Source: Rhizomucor pusillus
Taxonomy: Eukaryota; Mucoromycota; Mucoromycetes; Mucorales; Lichtheimiaceae
NCBI GenBank assembly: GCA_900175165.2
Contig: FWWN02000220.1
Location: forward strand, 1-64,000
Direction: 5' to 3'
Length of the DNA stretch: 64,000 bases
Below the pieces are notes generated by a model. That model was not told where the DNA came from. It ran no database searches and saw only the letters and a program-made list of their open reading frames with translations. Every line of letters begins with the position of its first letter. Within the stretch, counting starts at the first letter, position 1. Below are positions 1 to 10,501 of this stretch, piece by piece. The position numbers were made by a program, and so were the translations under genes.

Positions 1-1999
1 CATCGGTTTCTTCTCGAGCACTACCGAGATAATGCACCTGACGTTGCAGTGTCTAATTTCTATTCTTTTCGACTAAAGGAGCTCGCAGCAAAATCAAGCT
101 AAACAACTAAGGAAATCGAGTGGAAGGTAATGGATACAAAAATTTCTGAACTGTATCAGAATGAATAATCCAACTGTTGTTTCGTGTTACGCCCCGGGAA
201 ACGTGTTGAGAATAGTGCGAATCTAGAGAGCCGTGGCTTCGTTTTCCCGAAATGTATTAAGAGTAGACTTGACCAAGTCAGTGCGCGCGACCGTTGCGCC
301 TCTTTGGACTTGGATAGAAAATCTTCGCCATAAGGAACCAGAATGCCCAATTAAGAACTGCAACGCGTAGCTAACTACACTGCACTAGTCCAATCGTTAA
401 GCGAGGCTCACCATCCTTGCCAAGTATTAGTATAAGCTTCTGATTCATCTCTCGTTATTACTATGATCCCATTGCTTTTTTGATACAAGAAAGGGTGAGA
501 CTCGTTTATGCCGTCCAAATTGAAAGCACGGCCGTTGCGAATTCTTATTGGTCAAGAGAGAGGTCATTGTCGGAGAAACTGCAGTCAACGTCATCTCCTC
601 CGTCAGCTTCTGCAACGTGGTTGCCTAGTACTTATTTTCTTGCAATCTAGGGCATTACAAGCTATGATACGGAAGTCTCTGTACCCTGCACCCTTCTACA
701 CAGGTAGTCGTACCTAGTGCTTAAAGCATTAGCACTGATGAGAAATTTCCGGTACTTGGCCATGTGCCGTGTACTGGGAGTGGGAAGGGACTTCCATGAA
801 TCGAAGATCTGCCGGTACAAAATGAAGCCAAATTGATTCTTTGACCTCGATCATCGAATTGATGCCGTCTAGTAAGTGTCTGATCTCTATTATGATTAGG
901 GTTAATCGTAGGCTAATGTTGCAAAAGAGTGTTTATTTTCCTGCGTTGTTGACATGCTTTAGATTCCTATAGAGGAAGATCTTCGTACTCTGTTTATACC
1001 GGAAATTCACCGGTGTTAGTAATAGTTTATTGGGTGAAAGGCTTAGATAACTTAGTTATAAGAAATGGTTCAAGTAGTCCCTACGAGTGTAATACAGTGA
1101 ATTGTCTTAAATTCATCACGATTAGAGCTGGCTCTCACTGTTTTCAGCGTTTTTCCACGTAAACAAAGTCTGATATGACTCCTAAATATTCCACATCTCG
1201 CGTCGAGCTCCATAATTTCAGTGTTTCCTACCGTCTTTGGAAAGTTGAATTTAACGAGGATTGCTATACGAGACAAGAAAGCGAGGTATTCAAGACAGCT
1301 CATAAATGGCAATTCCCTTAATTACGAGAAGGAAGATAAACAAATAGGCCATATGCCAGCAGACGCTGGCTGTTTAGATATAAATATACCGCAAAGCTGA
1401 TGAAAAAGGGCGTCAAAGGAATGTCATCGATAGAGGGAATCAATAAAGGCAAAGAGGATATGTATCAATAGGAAAGAAGGCTGTACTTGAAGCATAATAT
1501 AGAGGAAAAAATCGGATATCAGACATTCATAATAGACGTAGAGTACCTTACAACTGAACAATATCGATGATCTTCTACTATACATCATTCGCGAGATTCT
1601 GTTCTCTTTATAAACAAAATTTGTCCACGGGAGGGCGATCCATCGGGCGTCAAAGGCGGCGCTGCGGGTGCGCACATAGCAATAACCTTCTTTCACTATG
1701 ACTACCTCATTGCCTGGTAACGATCTGCTGTCGTGATATGACAATCACCGTTACTAACTTATCGAAGAATACTGGAGCTCCATCAGGGACTTCGATATAA
1801 CGGCGTACGATACGGCGTATATAACTAAATATCCGTCGGCGACCAAACAGATCGCGCACACAGCTTGCCAACAAGATATCCGAACGTTGAAAAGGCTCCA
1901 TCAAAGTGATGTTTCCTGGCGAAAGCTGCTGAAGTTTGCTAAAAAGAAACTCAAGGTAAGTAAGTCTCACGTTTTTACATTAAATATAGCGTCTTTATC
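1..1999. other. Gene-poor left edge, no supported gene
   Basis: No intact gene is supported here. The minus strand between about 1970 and 1707 stays open with a protein-like composition, including a stretch reading IEVPDGAPVFF, and could be a remnant of a coding exon. It has no start, no partner exon that I could join and no family I recognise. The rest is AT-rich with many stops in all frames. The island is continuous with the decayed element that follows. Confidence 0.4.
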
Positions 2000-3631
2000 A
2001 ATATCCCGTAAGAATTGTCACAGAGATTATGCAAACGTGAAGCTTTGGTCGGAGGAACGAGAGGAGTTGGCAAGAATCGGGCTAGAGAAATCGAAGCAGA
2101 GTATAAAGCAACACACAGCGGTGGATAAGTATCTGACAGCAGCGATCGAGGAGAAGACAGAAAGCCTGTAAGTCCAGGTGTTCATTGATATCGAAGATTA
2201 GGTTCCTAACGCCTGATATTAGGAAGAGACCACATGGAGAGGGTAGTTCTGACGACTCAGACACAAATGTCAGCTCATCAGAGTATTACAAGCGCGCAAG
2301 AACGCGATATAAGTATGGACAAGAAAGTAACGTATTAAGCAATATCATGGATGACTCTGCACGCGTAAGTACACCCAAGTTTTGGCTATGTATCATCTTT
2401 TCATAGTAAGGTGAGATAGTGGCTCTGGAACTCTTTGGACATCACAGGCATCCTCATGGAGTATCGCCGCGCTGCTGTCAGCTTAAATAAAAAGAAAGAA
2501 GGGGGAATGTCAGATTTGAGAATCCTGTAAGTAAATTTGATGATAACCCATCACCGCATATCGATTTATTCGAATTTGCATAGGTACTTGAGTCATATCA
2601 TCTATTTTTCTGCTGATTATAAACAATCGTTGACCAAGGAATTTCTCACAGTCCAGGAGCATGATGCATTCATGCGTACCCTTAAAGACAAGTCTCACAA
2701 ACTTCCAAAACAGGCTCGTACTTGAGCAGAAGTAAAGGAAATGGTGCAATCGGGCGAGGCCTACTCCCTTCGAACACTGAAGTTGTTCACCTCGTCTTGT
2801 CTACAAACAGCCCTCAAGAAAGACCAAAGTGATCTGGCTATGTTTGCAGATATCCTGCATCGGATGTACGTGTCGTAACTATAAAGCTTGTGGTCTGGGC
2901 TAACGGAAGTATAGTGCATCAAGATTGCTCAAAAAGTACAAAGGATCCTTGGAGGATTCCTTCCTCAAGGATCGCTTCGCGGACATTGTGGATGTCATTT
3001 TCGGAGAAGAGCGAAAGCTGGAGCATAACTGGTAAGAAGTCACCCATCTAAATGCTCATGAAAACTAACTAGTTTCAATCAGGGCAAAAAAAAAACCATG
3101 CCCATCTTCCAAAAAATACCCAAAGACATCAAAGTCGATTACCAGGTGGTGTCTATTTCGCCAAAGCAAAGGAGTATCACACTGCTGACGTTGGAAGCGA
3201 AGTCACCATCGGAAAAGAACAGGACCTGCAATGGTTACAATGACTTCTTGAAGCTTGGCAAGGAGATGAAATGCATATGTGACAACCTTGTATCACTTAG
3301 TGTCCGAGAACCTGTGGTGACAGGCATACTAGTGAAAGGTACGAAAATGAGAAGGTGATTCGCGTACATTGAGCAAATAGAGGTTTTAGGTTTTGAATGC
3401 CGATTGTACAAACTGAGCTTGCGCCATGAGGCCATTTACGAAATGGTTGAAATTGGTTCCTTCCGGCTTCCCGATTCCCTTTTGGAGGTGGAAAGTTTAC
3501 CTGGAGCTGTTGAAGAAATAATGATGTTGAAGGAAAGTGCAATAAAAATTAAGACTTTCGTAAACCTAATACTAAACGAAAAAATAGAGGTTTGTGATGT
3601 CAACGGCGGACAAAGTACAGATGAGATATGA
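2000..3631 (+). pseudogene. Decayed copy of a repeated fungal gene with a PD-(D/E)XK nuclease-like core
   Basis: At least five plus-strand exon remnants read as one protein. They are an acidic/basic N-terminal part (about 2020-2170, then 2222-2365 with a Ser/Asp-rich stretch), a helical part (2585-2870), a short exon (about 2915-3030) and a C-terminal core (3085-3631). The core contains LLTLEAKSP, with the E-x-K spacing of PD-(D/E)XK nucleases, followed by a strand-like VVTGILV and the FECRLYKL segment. Short introns are still visible, for example 3342-3387. The copy is dead: an in-frame TGA lies at about 2723, and the reading frame has to shift near 3135 and again soon after to keep the core. 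From memory, proteins with this layout are numerous and uncharacterised in Mucorales genomes. That recollection and the nuclease assignment are inference. No intact neighbour suggests a function. Confidence 0.5.
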
Positions 3632-4009
3632 CTTGGAGTCGCAAGATATCAGACCCACTTGTGAGGAAGTGAATTATGTCAGATCGTCATGTGGAAAGCC
3701 GACAAAAATTTCGAATAAAAGAGACTAAGGGAACTCTCTAAAAAAGTATGAAAAGTGATCAACGAGTATCCCACCCTCCCTAAGTAATAGCTTGCTTGTA
3801 ACTGACCCTATTTGTTATATACAATGTTGGAACTTGAACTTGGGCCGTTCAGCAAGGATGACGCATTAGGCAGATTTAAGCGAATCGCCGTGAAATTGAT
3901 TTTAATGCTCTGAAACTAAATGCCAAAGAAATAAGGAACAATATTTGCATATATTCTATAAAAAGACAACGGGTGTTGTATCCATTGTCAGCAATCTCTT
4001 GAAGGATAT

Positions 4010-4190
4010 GCTCAATCTATCGCGACTCGTCTCGGACTGAAGCAGCTTCTTTATTTAAAACTTCCTTGACTTTCGCCTGAAACTCTTCAATCGGATTAAA
4101 AATAATGGAGAGTACGGCGACAAATGTACGATCTGGTACCAGTGCTCAGCAGTCCAGACAGTCTGCTGAATGGCTGCATTGTCCATCGTT
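4010..4190 (-). pseudogene. Tc1/IS630-like DDE transposase C-terminal relic
   Basis: Reading the minus strand gives MDNAAIQQ near 4185-4165, then IVHLSPYSP near 4125-4100. After a one-base frame change comes FNPIEEFQAKVKEVL near 4105-4050. These match the (V/M)DNxxIH, LPPYSPxLNPIE and (F/W)xxxK blocks that surround the second and third catalytic acids of Tc1/mariner-IS630 DDE transposases. The relic is broken by the frame change inside the PYSP/NPIE block and by a stop soon after. No terminal inverted repeats were found. The open minus-strand stretch upstream (4695-4225, 156 codons from ATG) may be part of the same decayed element, but it shows no transposase motif. Confidence 0.6.
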
Positions 4191-4958
4191 AGTGCTCAGA
4201 ACCTGTATATGGTCTTCGATTCATTTACTTTTCCTCGTCAAGTTTCGATGCTATCTTGCAGTCAAAATGGCTCAATTTCGTTAGACTGCCCAATTTCAGA
4301 ACTCCATGGCTCAAATTCAAACGAATACCTACTTCCGTAGAGCTGCCTAAAATTAAGTTCCACAGTGTGGCTCCCGGTATACTTGCTAGAGCTGCTACAT
4401 ATTCCGAATATCCATTAGCGTCAGCATACATTAAGCTAGTTTGAATATCTTTTATTCTGTTCTCAGTCAAGTAATAGAATGGGGGACATAACCTCCTTTC
4501 AAACTGCATATACACACTATTGTACTGTTTTTCGCATTTCAACAAGCTCCATTTTCTATGGAGGCGATGTGCAAAGCAGCAGACGAAATATCTCACATCA
4601 AGTTTAGACTGCTTCGGCGAACTTAAGATAAAGGAGTGGCGTGTGAGCCGTAAGCTGCCAGGAGCTCCGAGTGAATGTATATAATATAAAGTCATGCGAT
4701 ATTCACGAGTGGACGAAAATGGGACATCTTATTTCGGCAAAGACCGATTTGTCACTCTTTTAATAATGAAGATAACAAAGACAAAAAATGGCTTTAGCAA
4801 ATTAAAAGGAAACAAAAGGAACACAAATTACTAAATGGTAGAGAGTACGATAATGATACTATGCTAAGTAGGATGACGTGGAGGTGACAAAGGCGAAGAA
4901 GATATAGAGAAAGTTGCGTGACGGTGTTGAGAAAGTGCAAAGTAGATACGCATATAAT
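4191..4958. other. Interval with one unassigned minus-strand open frame
   Basis: A 156-codon minus-strand frame starts at ATG 4695 and ends at 4225. It resembles no family I know, has no visible partner exons and lies directly before a dead transposase remnant, so it may be a fragment of the element rather than a gene. The segment 4700-4958 is the AT-rich 3' flank of the membrane-protein gene on the minus strand. Confidence 0.3.
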
Positions 4959-5728
4959 CTATGCGTTGTTAACGGAAGTAACAGAAGTTGTGGAGTCGGT
5001 CATGAGCGATGGAGTATCCTCGTCGGAAGGCGAGTCGAGACTAATCGGGCGGGGCATGCTAATATAAGATTGGTAGGACGATGATTTGCGGCTAACGATG
5101 GCGGAGGGTGTAAAAAATGAGCAATGCTTCTTGCCGTTCTCCTCGGTGCGAGTGGTAAGACATTCTGGACCAGGAAGCTTGAAGGCTAGCGCCTCTTCAT
5201 CCAATTCAATCCAGTGGTCTCGCTTGGAGTCCAACGTCGGCGATGGTGGCAAATACACACCAGAGTCATTGATGGTCGATAACTTGTAAACTTGGCCCTT
5301 TGCAGTCTCTCGAAGAGCAGTTGTGCTTTCGATTTTGTGGCCAGCCAATGTCAGTGCTGGAGGCATGGCAATGGTGTATTTTGTGTGTTTCTTCTTTTCT
5401 TCATTGTTTGTAACAGCAGTGGTAGTTGTTGCGACCTTGTTCGACTTTTGCCAAAACTTGCCGGGCTTCAAGAACGACTTGTAAGAAGATGCCCGTTGTT
5501 GCGTAGGAAATTCGGTTGTATCCATGGTAGCAGCTGCGCCCGACATGTGTTAGAGAAGGAATATACAACGATAGCGAGAAATAATAAGAGGGCAAAAAGG
5601 AACAGAATGCCCAGAATACTTAGCGAGAGACCAGAACCATTATATATGGCCCCACCGGGTGCAGTAGGAAATGAAACCTTTCCATAAAGGGTCTTCTCGG
5701 TGAATGACGTCGATTGGGCACCTTGCAA
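4959..5728 (-). CDS. Single-pass membrane protein with long cytosolic Ser/Thr-rich tail, 5' end unresolved
   Basis: I do not recognise this gene. The 5' part (5728-5570 or 5567) encodes a short luminal segment followed by a strongly hydrophobic helix (LSILGILFLFALLLFLAIVV). A phase-0 intron then joins it to an exon from 5477 to 4959, which starts SFLKPGKFWQK and runs as a hydrophilic tail rich in Ser, Thr and Pro, ending DSTTSVTSVNNA. The donor is GTTGTA or GTATAT and the acceptor is TTACAAG. The join makes a type-I-like topology with a basic stop-transfer segment right after the helix. That is better explained by one gene than by the separate ATG at 5546. No in-frame ATG precedes the helix and a stop lies just upstream, so a further 5' exon must exist beyond 5728. 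The membrane segment is certain from the sequence; its role is unknown. Confidence 0.5.
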
Positions 5729-8260
5729 AATTTTTTGATAGGCTCATCATAGTATAACCCCCAAAATACATCCCCTAGCAACAAATCATCAATTTCGTTT
5801 CTTTGCTTGGTATTCGATTATACAAAGCCATCCTTTGCATGTACATTCTTGCTTTTGCCACGGTGGTCCCATGTGGGGGAATCGGAGTTGTTTACCTGGC
5901 TAATGCATGCTGAGCGGGCACATGAACTGATGGCCCTGCGAATATGTACCGTAGCAATTGTCAAACAAATAGAATTGAGCATTTAGAGTTGCTTGTTATT
6001 GCTTGTTCTACAAACTGGTAAGCTTGTCTGCATCAATGAAATTAAAAATGGCAAGCGACCTGGCCCAGCAAAAAGACGTACGTACTTTGTGTTTACGAAA
6101 GCGTCGTACAAGCAAAAAGCGCATGAGCTCATGCTCGCTTTCTACATTTTCCGCTGCTACAGATGATCAAAAGGATCTGCAACTTGCTATCTTTCGTATC
6201 ACTTAGCTGGCTAGCTGGTACAGTGCGATTCATTGCTCTCGCTGCTGGTTTAATTCGCGCAACGACGATGGAGTCGGAAAAGTATCCATAATTATCTTTC
6301 TCCTTCCGGATGTTATATTTTCCCGGAGAAAAAGCTCGTTTACAATGAGCCCAGTTTCTCCCATTGTCCCGTTTCTTGGCAGCTGGCTCGGAACATCATC
6401 TGACATGGAAGTTTATAATCCATCTCCGTTTTCGCTATGGTTTGAAATCCTCGAAGACCGTGCAGTGGCCCCTTACTTAAGCAACCATGTACAACACTAC
6501 TGTGTATGCACAAACCAACAGTATGTGTATATAAGAAATGCATGCATAGAAATCATCCTACTTGGCAGACAGACCAGCTCCAATAAAATTGCTGCAAAAT
6601 GGATTGTTCTTTCGATTATGTTGTAATAAATGGGATCAGCATTCTATGTTCAGCTGCTTTACCAGTGATACGGTATTTCTCGCAGGGTCGCAGGAAACCT
6701 TCAAAGAATGTGTAATTTGTCATCTATACTTTCGTCTCTAACTGCAGTGCATCCATATCCTTTCAATAGTTGCCTGCAGTGAAACTGGATTGACCAAACA
6801 TCTTTCGTTGCTACGATATTCGCAAGGTCATTTCATGATCATGTTCTTAGAAGAAATTCGTTATTCCTAGACCAGTATGCAGCCTATTTGAATGCTTTCT
6901 CGGTATACATCCCTTGCTATTGATGAAAATTTTCCATCGGACCACATGGTCCATGATAGATATTGACGAATAAGAAGATATGCTGGATGATTGCTTACAT
7001 GAGTAATGGTTGTTATATTCGTCGTCCTCCTTCAGTGTCAAAAGCAAAAAAGAAGAGAATACTATAAACCTGTTATGCTGGATTGAGCAGAAGTGATAAG
7101 CGATTTGATCGGTATCCATCATATGCACGCGATCTTATTGTCCTAAGGCATATCTTGATCAAGTTTCTTAATTGGGTGATACACCGTATATATGTCCTAC
7201 ATACGCCGATGATGATGAAATGCGATGCACTAAAGCGGGATGTGATCACGGAAATATTCTTTTTCTATCTATGTACCAAAGTACGATACATGTTGTTAGC
7301 CGACGCAATAAGGGATATTTCTGAATGCGCTATCTTTTGGTGTCCACTTTCTCGGGAAGAACTCAAGGAAATTACAAGTCGCGCGCTAGTGCCTTGGTTT
7401 TCTTGATGATTTGAACAATGCATGTATACTTTAAAGTTTTCTGTCACTGCACGGACTGCAGCAGTTCCAAGTCATCGTATTTCAAAAAACGTGGGTGTGT
7501 CGTGGGAATTCAAGTACAAAGAAACTTGCGATTGGTGTCCTTTTCACTGTACGTCCCGGGGCTACAAGTTCCTGGAATACCTACTAAAAGATGTGGAGTT
7601 GGAAGCTTTAAGCGTTTGACTGGTCCATCGGAAGGAAGTATTTGTCAGAGACTTCCCAATCAAAAAGCGTTGCGGGATGATCGGTCGGAATACAGAAATA
7701 TTGAACGTCGAAAACAGAATATTGGATACCTACCAGCGACGAAAACCATAGAATTATGCTACATACTCGTGATTTCCAACCCGCAATTGCTTTAACAAGC
7801 CTGCTAGAACCATATATAACGGTGTTACTTTGAAGACTAGGTCAAATTACATAGTAGGAACCAGGAAACCGGGTCTTCGGGTCGAATGTTGCCAGGTTTC
7901 AGTTTGTAATGCATCAATTCTAATAATCTCCACAGTATGTATTGACGCCATATATCTCAAACCAACAAACCCTTCCTATTCCTGCAGCGAAATGTGTACC
8001 ATACATTAAATTCGTAGGATTTATTCTCGACAGAACAGTTTTCTATCTGGAACCGCGAGTGGGGGAACCACCAATGAAATTGGTTATTCGGGATAGCAAA
8101 AGGGCGGGGATGAGCTAGGAATGATAAAGTACGGTGTGGAACGTGAAAATCTAGGTTCTACAGGTCCCACTCATTTAAATACAAAAGGCAAAAAAGCAAT
8201 GTTCGTTTCCACGGTTTACCCATCCACAAAGTTTGACACCTAAGACACACACAAAATAGA
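5729..8260. other. 2.5-kb interval without a supported gene
   Basis: Scattered open frames of 60-125 codons occur on both strands, for instance at 7083-7406 and 7418-7795 on the plus strand. They lack ATG starts, partner exons or family motifs. Composition is AT-rich like the other gene-poor islands. The final 100 bases contain the presumed promoter and leader of the transporter gene that starts at 8261. No repeats, tRNA or transposon motifs were recognised. Confidence 0.4.
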
Positions 8261-9949
8261 ATGCCTGAATCTCGCAGGAGTGACAGCATTGACGAAGTCG
8301 AAAAGACACAAGTTGAGGTTGATGAGAAGACAGGAACCTCCACTACAGATCATCACATCCAAGAGCGACAACCGCCTGATGGTGGTATCGCCTGGCTGAT
8401 CCTTTTGGGTTGCTTCTTTGTAAGTTCATAATACTTGCTGGATTTACAACATAAGGCTTACTGAATACACTTTTAGGGTTTATTCAGCACGCAAGTGTTA
8501 CAGTCAACTGTGGTTTCTGATACTCTTGGAGGATAACACTTTGTTTTACTACAGTCAGGGCTATGGATACAGCTGGGGTGTATTTCTCAAATATTACAAC
8601 AAAAACGTATATCCCAATGAAATGACAAATCTGACCTGGATTGGCTCGCTGTGGTTTGGTCTCACCAACATCACCGGACCGATATATGTATACCTCGTTG
8701 GCAAGATGGGATACCGCTGGATGATCGGCATCGCATGTATACTTTCGGCGCTTGCCATGATGCTTGCCAGTATCACCAACTCAGTATGTGGAGCATTTCT
8801 CCGCACAGATTTACCATTTTTGATTAACAAAGCGTAAAACAAAAAAATACAGATCTGGCAGCTGTACATTACACAAGGTGTCATGTCCGGCATCGGATCT
8901 TCCTTGGCATGGTTTCCATGTATCAGCGCACCTCAACAATGGTTTGATAAACGGCGTGGCCTCGCTGTTGGCATGGCGATTTCCGGTTCCGGCATTGGTG
9001 GCCTGGTGCTGTCCAATGTCGTCCAGGCTGCCATCCAGTCTGTCGGATACCAGTGGGCACTTCGAATCCTTGGATTTATCCAGTTTGCATTGCTGGCCTT
9101 TGCAACTGCAGTCGTCATGCCTCTGAACCCTTTGCCAAAGAACGTGCCCATATTTGATTTCAAGCCTCTCAAGAACAAGCAGTTCCTGATCCTTCTTGGA
9201 ATCCATTTCATCGGTAACTTTGCATTCTACATCCCTTCTAGCTTTGTTCCCTGTAAGTATTGCTTCCCAGTTGATATATTAGCATGCATTTTCTCACCGA
9301 TATCCTTCCCCGCAGCGTACGCCGACTATATGGGTCTGGATCCATGGATTGGCACCAACCTTTCTGCCATCATGTCTGCCATCATGTTTGTTGGCAAGAT
9401 TGGCAACGGATTCATTGCCGGTAAGGCTCTCTTGTTTCTATATGCTATATAGATATTTATTAAGATACTTATTTGTTCATTAGATTATATCGGTCGAGCA
9501 AACATGGTTGTCATTTGCGGTGCTATGGCTGGTATCGTCCATCTGGCTATCTGGCTGACAGCTACAACGAGCGCCTCCGTGTGGGCATTTGCTGTCCTCT
9601 ACGGCTGGTTCGGCGGCGGATATATAGCAATGATTACAGCTGTGATCGTTCAAGTCGTCGGTCTCGATCAAATCGAAGGTGCAACAGGATGGGCGTAAGT
9701 TACCCGTTGAAATGAATGTTTACCGCGGCATATATAGTTGTGCTAACTGGAACTCGCCTCAGATTTTTCGCTTGGATGTTCGGAGGCTTGTTTGGCCAAC
9801 CGATCTCTTCTGCCATCATCAATCGAACCGCAGAACCTGATTACCATGGAGCAATCATCTTTGCCGGCGTCTTATTCTTGTTCGGTGCCTGCCTCGCTGT
9901 TACTCTTCGTATCATGCAAGGTGGCTGGAAGATTCTTGTCAAAGTCTGA
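8261..9949 (+). CDS. MFS monocarboxylate transporter-like protein (MCH family)
   Basis: Seven exons (8261-8419, 8477-8496, 8555-8783, 8853-9252, 9316-9420, 9484-9694, 9763-9949) give a 436-residue protein in frame from ATG to TGA. The N-terminus is hydrophilic and acidic. It is followed by PPDGGIAWLILLGCFF, the hallmark first-helix motif of the monocarboxylate porter family. Later come GYSWGVF, WIGSLW, a GIGSSLAWFPC helix, the WFDKRRGLAVG loop between helices 4 and 5, and about twelve hydrophobic segments in total. The family moves monocarboxylates or related small organic acids across the plasma membrane with protons; the true substrate is not known. Exon 2 is only 20 nt and its donor (GTTACA) is the least certain junction. 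The 3' end of this gene is repeated at 12978-13168. Confidence 0.85.
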
Positions 9950-10501
9950 ACCCCTCTTTTCTCTGAAACCCCCGAACGGACCTGATCCGAGCGTCGTCGG
10001 TTGTCACCACCACTACCGCCTCTATCTCGTCACTTATCCTCGTTGTCGTCATTCTCGTCCGCCGCCGCCTCCTCCTCCTCCGTACTCACACACCACCGTC
10101 GTTAGTACTCCGTCACCACGTGTACTTCTAATTAGATTATTGAAAGAAAAAAGAAAAACCATACAATTCTTGTTGTGCTAAAGACTCGACCGTACAGACT
10201 ATGATGATAAATTGTAAACTTGACTATTTATTAATGCTACATCTATCTTTTTGCTCGTCGTCGCCGCAATATGCCGTTTGCTATCCTTTTTTGTCATGTA
10301 ACACGATATGAGTACATGTTGCCATGACGTTTGCAGTATGCAAGAGTCCACTGCTCGCTGGATGAGACCGCGCCATCCACAAAGCTGCTCTTGGTTCAGC
10401 CAGCATAGTTTCCGTCCGGGCGTGTTGCAACTCGTTTCGTAGCCCCAGCGGTTATCGTCGTATTCCTCCCTATCAGTATTGGCACGAGGATAAATCTAGA
10501 A
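9771..10501. repeat. Segmental duplication, copy A
   Basis: This block covers the last exon of the MFS gene, its 3' flank and, on the opposite strand, a fragment of the last exon of a DUF8032-like gene. It is clearly similar to 12978-13657 in the same order. Shared runs include CGTCACCACGTGTACTTC, GACTATGATGATAAA and CCACAAAGCTGCTCTTGGT. The similarity stops sharply after TCTAGAA in both copies. Small indels and many substitutions show the copies are not recent. Confidence 0.85.
10330..10501 (-). pseudogene. 3' fragment of a duplicated DUF8032-like gene
   Basis: On the minus strand a TCTAG acceptor is followed by IYPRANTDREEYD, then ETSCNT and LIQRAVDS. This matches the last exon of the intact gene at 13400-13651. 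After RAVDS the frame is lost and the basic C-terminus is broken. No upstream exons exist here, because the duplicated block ends at the exon border. It is a dead fragment left by the segmental duplication. Confidence 0.75.

Noticed and set aside
5292..5687. 131-codon plus-strand frame opposite the membrane-protein gene
   Set aside because: It is the antisense shadow of the better-supported minus-strand coding exons.
7418..7795. 125-codon plus-strand frame with several Cys residues
   Set aside because: The Cys spacing does not fit a known zinc finger, the composition is irregular and an overlapping frame is equally open. Likely chance.
8497..8554. Reading the MFS gene as broken because a TAA follows LGG in exon 2
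   Set aside because: A GTTACA...ACTACAG intron removes the stop and restores the helix in frame, so the gene is taken as intact.
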